A DNA stretch of 64,000 bases, from the NCBI GenBank assembly GCA_934621605.1, contig CAKTUZ010000006.1, positions 1 through 64,000 on the forward strand, written 5' to 3'. This DNA comes from an uncultured bacterium (GTDB lineage Bacteria > Vulcanimicrobiota > Xenobia > Xenobiales > Xenobiaceae). Positions within the stretch are counted from its first letter, which is position 1, and every line of letters starts with the position of its first letter. Below, piece by piece: positions 42,943 through 51,424 of the stretch. A model generated the notes under the pieces. It searched no databases. It was not told the origin of the DNA and worked only from the letters and a program-made list of their open reading frames with translations. Made by a program: the position numbers and the translations under genes.

Positions 42943-44931
42943 ATGACAATGGTCAGTGCGACTATCGGTCGCTACCACATTATAGAAGAGCTGGGACGAG
43001 GCGGAATGGGTGTCGTCTACAAAGGTCACGATCCTTTGTTGAACCGTTCTGTCGCTATTAAGATTCTCTCTCAGCAGCTAGTTGGCAATCCTGAGTGTAA
43101 AGATCGCTTTATTCGCGAAGCTCAGGCTGCGGCGCGTTTAAATCACCCCAATATTACTGCAATTTACGATATTAACGAGCATGAAGGCATTTATTTCTTA
43201 GTCTTCGAGTTTATTCAGGGCGTTTCGTTAGATAAGTACATGAAGGAGCATGGTCACCTCAGTGTGGAGGAGGCCTTGCAAATTTTTATTCCGGCCGCCC
43301 GTGCTTTAGATTATGCCCACCAGCATGGTATTGTTCACCGTGATGTCAAACCGGGCAATATTATGGTTACTGACAACGGCGACGTTAAGGTAGGTGACTT
43401 CGGTATTGCTTGGGTGGAGGCTTCTCAAACTCTCACCCAGCCTGGTCAGGTTATTGGCTCGTGTTTCTATTTCTCTCCTGAGCAAGCCCGCGGTGAAAAG
43501 GTTGATCGCCGTGCTGATATTTATTCTTTAGGTATCTTGCTTTACGAGATGATGGCCGGTCGTGTGCCTTTTATTGCCGACAACCTTCCCGCCGTTATTC
43601 AACTTCATTTAACTAAAGATCCTGAACCGCCTACAACTTACAATATGGCTATTCCGCGCAATGTGGAACAAGCTATTTTGCGTTGCTTAAAGAAAGATCC
43701 AGCTGAGCGTTATCAAACCGTTACTGATTTGATCAAGGATTTGCAAATCGAGGGTGTCGGTGAAGAATCCGGCAGTGTTAGTAAGATTAGTCCTTCCGAA
43801 GCAGCTCTGCACAATATTTTAGGCAATAACTATTACAAGCAGGGTAAATTGGACTTGGCTGTCATGGAGTGGAATAAAGCCACCGGCCTCGATCCTTACA
43901 ACGCTTTAACTCACAACAATTTAGGTACGGCTCTGGATGGTATGGGCCGTTTGCGCGACGCTATTACCGAATATGGCAAGGCTGTCGACTTAAATCCTAA
44001 CAACTTTGTGGCTCACTACAACTTAGGTTCGGCTCACTATCGCAATGGTGAAATTGAAGAATCTATTGAAGAATATCGTACAGTTACGGTTTTGAATCCC
44101 AAGTTCGCTCCTGCCTATTACAACTTAGGCAACGGTTATTTCCGTTTGGGTAAGCTCGATTCGGCTATTGAAGAGTGGCAAAAAGCTTTAATTCTCAATC
44201 CGCAGTTCGCTGAGGTTCTTTACAACTTGGGCAATGCCTACTATCGTAAGGGACGCAAAGAAGAGGCCAAAGATTATTGGAACAAAGCTTTGGAGCTTGA
44301 TCCTCAATTTGCAATTGCTCTTTACAATATAGGCAGTATGCATATGGAGGACGGCGAGGTTGATAGCGCAGTTGAGTTGTGGCAAAAGTGTTTAGAAGTC
44401 AACCCCGAGTTTGCTGAAGCTAGGTACAATTTGGGCAATCTTCACTACGATCGGGGCGAAGTTGAATTGGCTATTCCTGAATGGGAAAAAGCTACTCAAG
44501 CCAAGTACGGTTTTTGGCAAGCTCACTATAATTTGGGTAATGCCTATTTCTATCTCTCGCAGTTTGACGAAGCTATCAATCAGTGGCAGAAGACCGTTCA
44601 ATTTGAAGATCAGCACTGGCCGGCTCACTGGAATTTGGGCAACACCTATTATTACCAGCGTGCCCAAATTGAAGCAGCGGTGGTGGAATGGCAGAGGGTA
44701 GCCGGTATAAACAGTCGTTATTGGCAAGCTTATTACAACTTGGGCGAAGCCTATTTAGAGCAAGGCAAAATAGAGTTGGCTTGCTTGGAATGGGATAAGG
44801 TAGTACAGCTTAATCCTAAGTTCTGGCATGTCTATCATAACTTAGGTACGCTTTATTATCAGCGTGGCAAGTGGGACCAAGCCGTTGCTTACTGGACTAA
44901 GTCTGTAGCTTTGATGCTCTTCCCATGGTAG
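42943..44931 (+). CDS. Soluble Ser/Thr protein kinase fused to about ten TPR repeats
   Basis: 662 residues. PknB-type kinase: glycine loop LGRGGMGVVYKG, Lys40, catalytic HRDVKPGN (Asp134), DFG at 152-154, ending near residue 265. From about 285 to the end are TPR units of 34 residues, with repeated AHYNLGNAYF-type helices and Trp in place of Tyr in several. No membrane helix or PASTA domain, so it acts in the cytosol with the TPRs as target scaffold. AAGGAG lies 11 nt before the ATG. Kinase-TPR fusions are typical of multicellular or environmental bacteria. Single gene with its own terminator. Confidence 0.93.
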   Translation: MTMVSATIGRYHIIEELGRGGMGVVYKGHDPLLNRSVAIKILSQQLVGNPECKDRFIREAQAAARLNHPNITAIYDINEHEGIYFLVFEFIQGVSLDKYMKEHGHLSVEEALQIFIPAARALDYAHQHGIVHRDVKPGNIMVTDNGDVKVGDFGIAWVEASQTLTQPGQVIGSCFYFSPEQARGEKVDRRADIYSLGILLYEMMAGRVPFIADNLPAVIQLHLTKDPEPPTTYNMAIPRNVEQAILRCLKKDPAERYQTVTDLIKDLQIEGVGEESGSVSKISPSEAALHNILGNNYYKQGKLDLAVMEWNKATGLDPYNALTHNNLGTALDGMGRLRDAITEYGKAVDLNPNNFVAHYNLGSAHYRNGEIEESIEEYRTVTVLNPKFAPAYYNLGNGYFRLGKLDSAIEEWQKALILNPQFAEVLYNLGNAYYRKGRKEEAKDYWNKALELDPQFAIALYNIGSMHMEDGEVDSAVELWQKCLEVNPEFAEARYNLGNLHYDRGEVELAIPEWEKATQAKYGFWQAHYNLGNAYFYLSQFDEAINQWQKTVQFEDQHWPAHWNLGNTYYYQRAQIEAAVVEWQRVAGINSRYWQAYYNLGEAYLEQGKIELACLEWDKVVQLNPKFWHVYHNLGTLYYQRGKWDQAVAYWTKSVALMLFPW

Positions 44932-44981
44932 AATTAATCTAAATAGTTTCAATTTAGATTGTATATTGTGTTTTGCATCTA

Positions 44982-45029
44982 AAATCCTCAGAATGATTCT
45001 TGGTATAAAAGACATTCTGGGGATTTTTT
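44982..45029. terminator. Bidirectional terminator between kinase and Rrf2 genes
   Basis: AAATCCTCAGAATG (44982-44995) pairs with CATTCTGGGGATTT (45013-45026), with one G-T pair, ending in TTTTTT on the plus strand and A-rich on the other. Confidence 0.85.
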
Positions 45030-45061
45030 CCGGTTTAAAGTTGTAGATTATAACTTACTGG

Positions 45062-45505
45062 TTAAATATAATAGTCCAAAAAACGCTCCCCCTCAGTCAT
45101 ATATCGATTAAGAAAATCTTGTAGAGTGTATTTAGCCAGTACGTCACGAAATTCCTGAGAGATTTGCCACCAAATATCTTTGGCCGGACATAAAACTGAG
45201 CGTTGGCAAAGGTTGTTCTTTTCTGTACAGCTGACTAAATTGAGTCTTCCTTCCATAACTTCGATAATATCTAAAAGTGTTATCTGTTGGGGAGATTTGG
45301 CTAAACGATAGCCGCCGCCGGCTCCGCGGATAGACTTAATAAAACCTGCTTTGCGCAAATCTATAATCAAATGGCTGATATATTTCTCCGATATACTCTG
45401 ATTTTCGGCAATTTCACGTACCATGCGTGGTTTGGAAGCCAGATCATATAACGCTATATCTATTAAAATGCGCAAACCATAACGTCCGCGAGTAGAAATT
45501 TTCAT
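45062..45505 (-). CDS. Rrf2-family transcriptional regulator
   Basis: 147 residues. MKISTRGRYGLRILIDIAL and ISEKYISHLIIDLRKAGFIKSIRGAGGGY are the Rrf2 winged helix. Three cysteines lie in CTEKNNLCQRSVLC, spaced like the Fe-S ligands of IscR/NsrR (CX6-7CX5C), so a cluster-bound form is possible; CymR, the cysteine-metabolism Rrf2, lacks them. It is divergent from cysK across a region with inverted repeats, so control of cysteine synthesis is the natural guess. AAGGG is 10 nt before the ATG. Confidence 0.92.
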   Translation of the reverse strand: MKISTRGRYGLRILIDIALYDLASKPRMVREIAENQSISEKYISHLIIDLRKAGFIKSIRGAGGGYRLAKSPQQITLLDIIEVMEGRLNLVSCTEKNNLCQRSVLCPAKDIWWQISQEFRDVLAKYTLQDFLNRYMTEGERFLDYYI

Positions 45506-45604
45506 AAATATAAACCCTTTCGGTTGTAGTAGGCTCCTTCCGCTGCCTTTTGGTGATGGGGGAGTTAATATGAGCCTCCAAACTCGGTTGGTTGTCTTAT
45601 AATA

Positions 45605-45733
45605 TACTACTTTTTTAGTCGTATTTTAAGTAGTAAGAATATTTTTTGTTGAATTTTTCGGAAATATTGAATGCCTTATCGTGGCAACTGACAAAGTTAA
45701 GTTGACTAAAATAGTAGTTTTTATTACACTACT
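45605..45733. promoter_or_regulatory. Rrf2-cysK divergent control region with two AGTAGT-type inverted repeats
   Basis: TACTACTT (45605-45612) and AAGTAGTA (45628-45635) form one perfect inverted repeat; AGTAGT (45713-45718) and ACTACT (45728-45733) a second. The second overlaps the cysK promoter TTGACT (45702-45707), 17-bp spacer, TACACT (45725-45730), well placed for repression. The first lies nearer the regulator's own start. Binding by the Rrf2 protein is inference. Confidence 0.7.
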
Positions 45734-45770
45734 CTTCGATAGTTAATGAGTTTTTAGGAGTAGTTTAGTC

Positions 45771-46694
45771 GTGAGTGAAAAAATTTACAGCAGCATCTTA
45801 GAAAAGATCGGATCTACGCCTTTAGTACGTATCAATAAACTTAATGAGGGCAGTGCGGAAGTTTTAGTCAAGGTGGAGTATTTCAATCCCGGCGGCAGTG
45901 TTAAAGATCGTGTCGGTCTGGCTATGATTGAAAAAGCTGAAAAAGAGGGTAAGCTTAAAGCAGGGGCTTTAATTATTGAGCCTACCAGCGGTAATACTGG
46001 TATCGGTTTAGCTTTGGCCGCAGCCGTCAAGGGCTATCGTTTAATTTTGACTATGCCTGATACTATGAGTATTGAGCGCAGAAAACTTTTGGCCGCTTAT
46101 GGCGCCGAATTGGTTCTTACCGAAGGATCCCAAGGCATGAAAGGCGCTATTGAAAAAGCTGAAGAGTTAGTTAGTGAAAATCCTGGCTCTTTTATGCCTC
46201 AGCAATTTGACAATATGGCCAATCCTGAAATTCATAAACACTCTACCGCTTTGGAAATTTTGCGTGATACGGATGGTCATGTAGATGCATTTGTAGCCGG
46301 AGTAGGTACTGGCGGAACCCTTACAGGTGTAGGCGAAGTTCTGAAAAGTTATAACCCTCAGGCTAAGCTTTTTGCTGTTGAACCTTTCGACTCTCCAGTG
46401 CTTTCTGGAGGAAAACCGGGATCGCATAAAATTCAGGGTATTGGGGCCGGATTTATACCGGCAGTATTAAATACCAAAATTATTGATGAAATTATTAAAG
46501 TAACTGCCGAAGAGGCCGGTAAGGTTGCCCGTTTAGCAGCTTCTAAGGAGGGGCTGCTTATTGGTATAAGTTCTGGTGCTGCGCTCCACGGTGCCTTAGT
46601 GCTTAGCAAACGTTCTGAATTTAAAGGCAAGAGAATTGTAGCTCTGTTGCCAGATTGTGGTGAACGCTATTTGAGCAGTTGGCTTTTTGCTTAA
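45771..46694 (+). CDS. cysK: Cysteine synthase (O-acetylserine sulfhydrylase)
   Basis: 307 residues, standard size. IGSTPLVRI, the PLP lysine in NPGGSVKDR, the substrate loop EPTSGNTGIGLA, GVGTGGTLTG phosphate cradle and ISSGAALHGA are canonical CysK features. Start GTG with AGGAG 10 nt upstream. It makes cysteine from O-acetylserine and sulfide. No adjacent cysE. Control by the divergent Rrf2 gene is likely. Confidence 0.96.
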   Translation: MSEKIYSSILEKIGSTPLVRINKLNEGSAEVLVKVEYFNPGGSVKDRVGLAMIEKAEKEGKLKAGALIIEPTSGNTGIGLALAAAVKGYRLILTMPDTMSIERRKLLAAYGAELVLTEGSQGMKGAIEKAEELVSENPGSFMPQQFDNMANPEIHKHSTALEILRDTDGHVDAFVAGVGTGGTLTGVGEVLKSYNPQAKLFAVEPFDSPVLSGGKPGSHKIQGIGAGFIPAVLNTKIIDEIIKVTAEEAGKVARLAASKEGLLIGISSGAALHGALVLSKRSEFKGKRIVALLPDCGERYLSSWLFA

Positions 46695-46750
46695 AAGGGC
46701 TTAGCGATTTCAGTATTGGGAAGGCATATAAATATAGTTCGTAAACTCTA

Positions 46751-46800
46751 AAAGAGCGCTGCTTAGAAAAATTTTTACTAAGCTGCGCTCTTTAGTTTTT
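46751..46800. terminator. Strong bidirectional terminator after cysK
   Basis: A 16-bp stem with one mismatch, AAAGAGCGCTGCTTAG (46751-46766) with its complement at 46778-46793, followed by T-rich sequence. Separates cysK from the convergent 817-residue protein gene. Confidence 0.92.
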
Positions 46801-46822
46801 TCATATCGACGTAAAAATTGCT

Positions 46823-49276
46823 TTAGAAAGCAAATTCATCGCCATTTATATAGTAACTGAGCCACAAATTGCTTAAACGCTGTTGCAAGTAAGTTTGTGG
46901 CATACTGCGGTCGGAGAATAGTTCGTTAAAACCTTCTGTAGCGTATTGTTTTGCCAATTCGCAGCCGTTGAGAAGTTTTACAATAGCTAAAGAAGCGTCA
47001 TAAATATTGCAGAACTTCAAGGTAAAGGCGTCGCCCTCAATATTCATACTCTGTTGGAAAGGAGTTGCCGTAGACAACAATTCTTTGATATAGCTGAACT
47101 GAGCAAATTTAGTGGCTTTGTAACAACGATCTACCAAGCTGAGTAATTCTTGGCTTGACTCTATGCTCCAAGCGTTCTGAATTTCTTCAGCCAGATTGTT
47201 GGGAATGGCAATTGATTTTTCTAAAGCTAAGGACAAAGAGCGTTTAAGTAAAGTGGAGCCAAAAACTAATGGATCGTATTCCGGCTGTTCAGTAATAGAT
47301 TGTAAAGCTGTCTCTAATTCGAAGTAGCCTCGTTGTAAACTAAACAGAGCTCTGGCGGCAAAGAAAGTCTGCTGAGCTAAGTTAAAGTTGGCAACGATTT
47401 TATTGTTAAAGTAGAGATGCGGCTCTTTGGCTTTGCTGTAACTTAAGTACATACAAGGGCCGTCAAAGAAATGAATTTTTAAGCGGTCCTTACGGAAGAT
47501 ACGTTTATTTAATGCTCCAACCACGTTGAGCAAATCTTGTACTTCGGAATCTTGACGAGTGTTGATATTACTCAGCTCGGCTAATTTGGCTTCGGGGACG
47601 TAAGTATTGATTCGCTTGGGCATAACCAAATAATTGAGCCATTCGACTATTTGGTCTAGATCAAAATCTACGGAGGAGCGAATGATCGATTGAGATAACT
47701 TGTTGATTTGCTTGGGACGAGTGCAGGCACGATCTCGCTCGGAAATTTGATCTGGTTTCCAAGTCATTTTGTAAATAAAATCGATTACATGATCTTGGAA
47801 CTTGGTTTGAGTACCATCCAAAATAGATTTGAAAGTGTTGTTAAATTCTTGGGCTCGCTTGTCAGACAAAGTGCGATTGGGCACTTCTGTATTTCTTACC
47901 AACTGATCGCCGATAGAATCACCACGGTCAACGCCTGACTCTATTTCTAAGTGTTCGTCCTCATCGTCTTCGTCGTCATAACTTTCTGTCTCCTCTTCCT
48001 TAGAGCTGGCTTCAGTTGTTGCCTTTTCTCCGGCTTCAGTTTCTTCCTTGGCTTTAACTTCCGCCTCTAACTCAGTAGCTATAGCTTCAGGCTCTGTCGA
48101 AGCTTCGGTCCCTGCTTGACTTTGATTCTTTTCGACCTGGGCCTCAGGAGCTGTATCTTCTGTTGGCTGCTCTTCTGTGCTTTCCGGCTCTTCGTATTCG
48201 TAATTGGCAAAGATACTTAATTCGGGCATCTCTTCCTGAGCGTCATCTTGTTCGTCTTCAGCTTTTGTGGTTTCAGAAGTAGAAATCAATTCTTCTTGGG
48301 AGTTTGACTCTTCAATATCTTCCTGTTTGGTTTGTTCCTGATGAATGAGGCTGTCTTTTTTTAACTCTTGAGTCTCTTGCTCTTCGGTTTGAATAATTGA
48401 AGTCGATTCTTGATTGTCTAAATTGACTTTTGCCGAAGAGGAAATGGCAGTAGTTTTAGCTGGTCCACTTAAAGCTGCTTTCAACTCGGGGCCAATTTCA
48501 CTGACAGTGGCACAAATGTTGTGAATGCGCTCTTGCAAATCTTTAACCATAGCTTCGTTACGACACAAGCGCAGAGCCGGAGAAATAATGGAAGCAGCTG
48601 CTTTTTGTATCTGTTCCGGAGTAGCGGAAGCCAAGTTCTTGTCTTCTGCACCTACCAAGCGACAGGCACGACCGAAGATTACTTGGCCGGCGGTGCCTAA
48701 AAGTTCGTGTAAAACATTCTTTAATTGCAGCAGAGGAGGAGTGTTTTTTGGATCTTCCTGCTCTTCTGGCTTACTGATATAAGCTTCAAGAGATTCGAGA
48801 GCAGCTACGTGACGGGCGTTGGAAGCCTGAGCTTGGGAAAGCAGCTCTTGTAAATTGGCAATAGTAGCCAAATGACGGTCTATTTGTTGTTTAAGATCGA
48901 GACACTCTTCTTGAGATTGCTTGAGATTAGCTTGCAATTCTGCTTCTAAAGCAAGTAATTCTTCAATACGGGAATCTGATTTTTGAGCATGTTCTGTTTC
49001 TTGGCTAAGCTGCGCTTTCAAATCAGTTATAGTCTTATTGAGAGCGGCTGCCTCGTGGTTGAGGCGCTCTATTTGACTGTTGCGCTGGGCGACTACATCA
49101 TTTAGTTCATCAATTTGTCCTAACTGAATGGCTAAATCGACGTTTTGCTCTGAAACTGAGACCAGCTCCTGCTTTAAATGTTGAATTTCGGCACGGAGTT
49201 GTTCATATATTTTAAAACTGACTGCTCCGGGTTCGGTAATGCTGTTTTTTTCTTGTGAAGAAAGAAGAGAATCCAT
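46823..49276 (-). CDS. Large coiled-coil protein with acidic linker and conserved-looking C-terminal domain, unknown
   Basis: 817 residues. About 25-170 is a coiled coil (LRAEIQHLKQELVSVSEQN, ALEAELQANLKQSQEE). About 180-275 is a small helical domain (LLQLKNVLHELLGTAGQVIFGRACRLVG). About 290-450 is a Glu/Gln/Ala-rich disordered linker. About 470-817 is a globular helical domain (FKSILDGTQTKFQDHVIDFIYKMTW, IHFFDGPCMYLSYSK, FFAARALFSLQRGYFELE). AAAGG is 7 nt before the ATG. No known family recognised. The final domain has the feel of a peptidase-like or structural repeat domain but no catalytic motif is seen. Confidence 0.75.
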   Translation of the reverse strand: MDSLLSSQEKNSITEPGAVSFKIYEQLRAEIQHLKQELVSVSEQNVDLAIQLGQIDELNDVVAQRNSQIERLNHEAAALNKTITDLKAQLSQETEHAQKSDSRIEELLALEAELQANLKQSQEECLDLKQQIDRHLATIANLQELLSQAQASNARHVAALESLEAYISKPEEQEDPKNTPPLLQLKNVLHELLGTAGQVIFGRACRLVGAEDKNLASATPEQIQKAAASIISPALRLCRNEAMVKDLQERIHNICATVSEIGPELKAALSGPAKTTAISSSAKVNLDNQESTSIIQTEEQETQELKKDSLIHQEQTKQEDIEESNSQEELISTSETTKAEDEQDDAQEEMPELSIFANYEYEEPESTEEQPTEDTAPEAQVEKNQSQAGTEASTEPEAIATELEAEVKAKEETEAGEKATTEASSKEEETESYDDEDDEDEHLEIESGVDRGDSIGDQLVRNTEVPNRTLSDKRAQEFNNTFKSILDGTQTKFQDHVIDFIYKMTWKPDQISERDRACTRPKQINKLSQSIIRSSVDFDLDQIVEWLNYLVMPKRINTYVPEAKLAELSNINTRQDSEVQDLLNVVGALNKRIFRKDRLKIHFFDGPCMYLSYSKAKEPHLYFNNKIVANFNLAQQTFFAARALFSLQRGYFELETALQSITEQPEYDPLVFGSTLLKRSLSLALEKSIAIPNNLAEEIQNAWSIESSQELLSLVDRCYKATKFAQFSYIKELLSTATPFQQSMNIEGDAFTLKFCNIYDASLAIVKLLNGCELAKQYATEGFNELFSDRSMPQTYLQQRLSNLWLSYYINGDEFAF

Positions 49277-49427
49277 AAATAAACCTTTCGTCGCTAAAAG
49301 CTGCTGGAAAGGCAGACTTCTATGCCGATTGGAAGCGATCCCGTTTTAATTTCATGTTTTTATAGGTAAAAATTGGGCAAGAAGTTGGATAAAGCTAAAG
49401 TTATATATTTTTTTCACAGCCAAACAA

Positions 49428-49472
49428 AAAAAAGGCACCTTACACTTCTTGGTGAAGTTGGGGCCTTTTATC
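49428..49472. terminator. Terminator after the YlbF-like gene
   Basis: AAAGGC (49431-49436) with GCCTTT (49463-49468) and an inner CACTTC/GAAGTT-type stem, A-rich before and T-rich after. On the minus strand it ends the riboswitch-controlled unit. Confidence 0.8.
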
Positions 49473-49500
49473 ACAACGTTGGATTGGCTGCAAAATTTTC

Positions 49501-49944
49501 CTAAAACGGACTCTCACCCTGGATAGGGGAATCGGGAGGCTTTACGCCTACAATCTCAGAAACGATGACCTGGAATTGGTAAATCCACTCTTCAACTGCT
49601 TCATCAATCTCTTTTTGTAATTTCTTGAGCTCTTGAGGATCTTCGCAAGATTTTATCTGAGGTCTATAATCGTCTATCTTATGAGCTAGTTTTACAAAGC
49701 GATCACGAACTTCTACGTCGGGATGGCGGCCGACTATATCCATAACTAATCTATTCTGATTCTCTGTCAGCTCTTCGATACGGCGTTTTATCTCTCCGGC
49801 TTGAACAAAATTGTAAGCCGAAGCCTGCATACGCGCATGTTGTTCGATTTGATGGCTTATTTCAGCAAGCTTGCGTAACTGAGCGAATACGTCTTCGTTG
49901 CCGCTTGCCGGATTGGTCTGACCGGTAACAGGACTGTCTGCCAT
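49501..49944 (-). CDS. YlbF/YmcA-like helical protein behind a TPP riboswitch
   Basis: 147 residues, GGGAG 4 nt before the ATG. After a disordered N-terminus, all-helical: FAQLRKLAEISHQIEQHAR, EIKRRIEELTENQNRLVMDI and DPQELKKLQKEIDEAVEEW. This is the pattern of the YlbF/YmcA family (mRNA-processing complex with RNase Y in Bacillus), but similarity is loose. The 78-nt leader follows a well-formed TPP riboswitch, so expression should respond to thiamine pyrophosphate, which is unexpected for such a protein. Confidence 0.65.
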   Translation of the reverse strand: MADSPVTGQTNPASGNEDVFAQLRKLAEISHQIEQHARMQASAYNFVQAGEIKRRIEELTENQNRLVMDIVGRHPDVEVRDRFVKLAHKIDDYRPQIKSCEDPQELKKLQKEIDEAVEEWIYQFQVIVSEIVGVKPPDSPIQGESPF

Positions 49945-50021
49945 AATTCTCCCACACAGAAATAGTTTTACTTTCCGTTTGCTTCTGCCCGATAGCCGAA
50001 CAAAGTGCTAGAAAAGAAAAA

Positions 50022-50120
50022 ACCAAGCTCCCTTCGCCAGCATTACCCGGATCAGGTTCTAAGGGTAGACAGCTTACGCCGCCATCTCAGCCGGAGAACA
50101 CCGACTCCCCTGCCTGGTGA
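50022..50120 (-). ncRNA. TPP (thiamine pyrophosphate) riboswitch
   Basis: On the minus strand the element shows the Thi-box blocks in order: GGGGAGT near the 5' end, CTGAGA, ACCCTTAGAACCTGATC, CGGGTAATGCTGGCGAAGGGA. P1 can form from ACCAGG (5') with CTTGGT (3'). The 3' strand of P1 runs straight into TTTTTTCTTTT, so transcription control is plausible. Only the YlbF-like gene lies downstream before a terminator. Confidence 0.93.
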
Positions 50121-50391
50121 ATGCTTCATTCTATTGCTAGTGACAAAATCCTTTTGGGTCATTTATAAAAAATAGTTATTTTAGTTTTAACTTCAAGTAA
50201 GCTGTGTCAAGGGTTTAGTTACTTTTTTGGCAGGAGCCTTTTTTTTCTGTGTTAAAAATAGTACGGGGATTGGTTGCCGTTGCTGGGGGAGCGGAGAAAA
50301 AATATTTTTGTTCTCCTTCTGGATAGGAGCAAATTTCGGTTGCCGAGTAAAGTTAAAGCAAATATTCTTTTAGCGTAGGGGTATAGTTATA
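50121..50391. other. Divergent intergenic region
   Basis: Holds a minus-strand TTGACA (50210-50205) that may be the -35 of the riboswitch transcript, and a short hairpin GGAGAA/TTCTCC around an A/T-rich stem near 50300-50325. TATAGT at 50382-50387 lies just before the TTG at 50392, with no Shine-Dalgarno. Confidence 0.4.
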
Positions 50392-51009
50392 TTGTCAGCC
50401 AACTGGCCTAATAATTTGAATAACCAAAATAAGCAGAATGATAGCTTTGTGCTTAAAGGCCAAGATAAGGCTGAGCATACCGATAGTTGCTGCGCAGAGC
50501 ACTTTTTGCCCTTAGAAGTTGCACCGGACAAGATTCATCGTTTGATTCATCCTAATGGAGCCAGTTGCGAAGCTGATAGCCTTTGTTGGGAATGCTTTCA
50601 AGATGCATTAGTTTACGCCGAGGCTGCTCAGCGTGAGCCTATATATGCCGAGGCTGCTGCTAAACTTGGAATGAGCCCTTTAGAGCTGGCAGCGCGTGAT
50701 TTTTTTACGCCTCCTGAGATTACTCGCATAGATTTATCTAAATACAATGGCCGCAAAGGCGATATAATTGAAATAACCGCCTTTGATACAGTTAAAGTTT
50801 GTGAAGTAGGCGTATTGATTATCGACGAACAATGTAAACTTATAGAGCTTGGACAAGCCGTTTACACTCAGGGTAATATCTGGATTTATAAGGCTGTAAA
50901 ATATTCTCAGGCTCCCTCGGTGATAGTTATTGCCGACGCTCAGGATTTGCCCGGTCATTTGTCAGAAAAGCGCAGTTGTAAAAAATTAAAGAGGGGTCGC
51001 TATCGTTAA
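50392..51009 (+). CDS. Hypothetical protein with Cys-rich middle and beta-sandwich-like C-terminus
   Basis: 205 residues, TTG start without a ribosome site. The middle has clustered cysteines (DSCCAEHF, CEADSLCWECFQDA). The C-terminal half (ITRIDLSKYNGRKGDIIEITAFDTVKV, EVGVLIIDEQCKLIELGQAV, WIYKA) resembles a small beta domain that I have seen in uncharacterised bacterial proteins, of the type DLS-Y-G-x-G-D-I-x-I. Function unknown. cutA follows after 61 bp. Confidence 0.65.
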   Translation: MSANWPNNLNNQNKQNDSFVLKGQDKAEHTDSCCAEHFLPLEVAPDKIHRLIHPNGASCEADSLCWECFQDALVYAEAAQREPIYAEAAAKLGMSPLELAARDFFTPPEITRIDLSKYNGRKGDIIEITAFDTVKVCEVGVLIIDEQCKLIELGQAVYTQGNIWIYKAVKYSQAPSVIVIADAQDLPGHLSEKRSCKKLKRGRYR

Positions 51010-51070
51010 GTAAAAAGCGGCTGTGATAAGATACTTTGTCAAGAAAACAGAGGAGAGGTAAAGTACTTTT

Positions 51071-51424
51071 ATGGATTTCGCGTACCATGTGGTTTTGGTT
51101 ACTGTTTCATCTACTTCCGAAGCAAAATCCATTGCTCATCATGTATTGGAGGAGCGTTTGGCTGCCTGTGTAAATTTGGTGCCTAAAATTTCCTCTATAT
51201 ATTGGTGGGAAGGTAAAATTGAAGAATGTCGTGAGACACTCATGTTTATGAAAACCAGGCAGGATAAGCTGGATAAATTGATTTCTGCTATAAAACAGCT
51301 TCATTCTTACGATATCCCGGAAATAATTTCTCTGCCGTTGGGAAAAAGCAGCGAAGATTACTTGCGCTGGATTGATACTTCCATGGCTCAGCTCCAAGCT
51401 CAGGACGGACAATGTAATGGCTGA
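51071..51424 (+). CDS. cutA: Divalent cation tolerance protein CutA
   Basis: 117 residues. EERLAACVNLVPKISSIYWWEGKIEE and MFMKTRQDKLDKL plus HSYDIPEIISLPL are the CutA1 signature; it forms a PII-like trimer. Role in copper tolerance is by name only; function is not settled. Its end overlaps the next start by 8 bases. Confidence 0.95.
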   Translation: MDFAYHVVLVTVSSTSEAKSIAHHVLEERLAACVNLVPKISSIYWWEGKIEECRETLMFMKTRQDKLDKLISAIKQLHSYDIPEIISLPLGKSSEDYLRWIDTSMAQLQAQDGQCNG

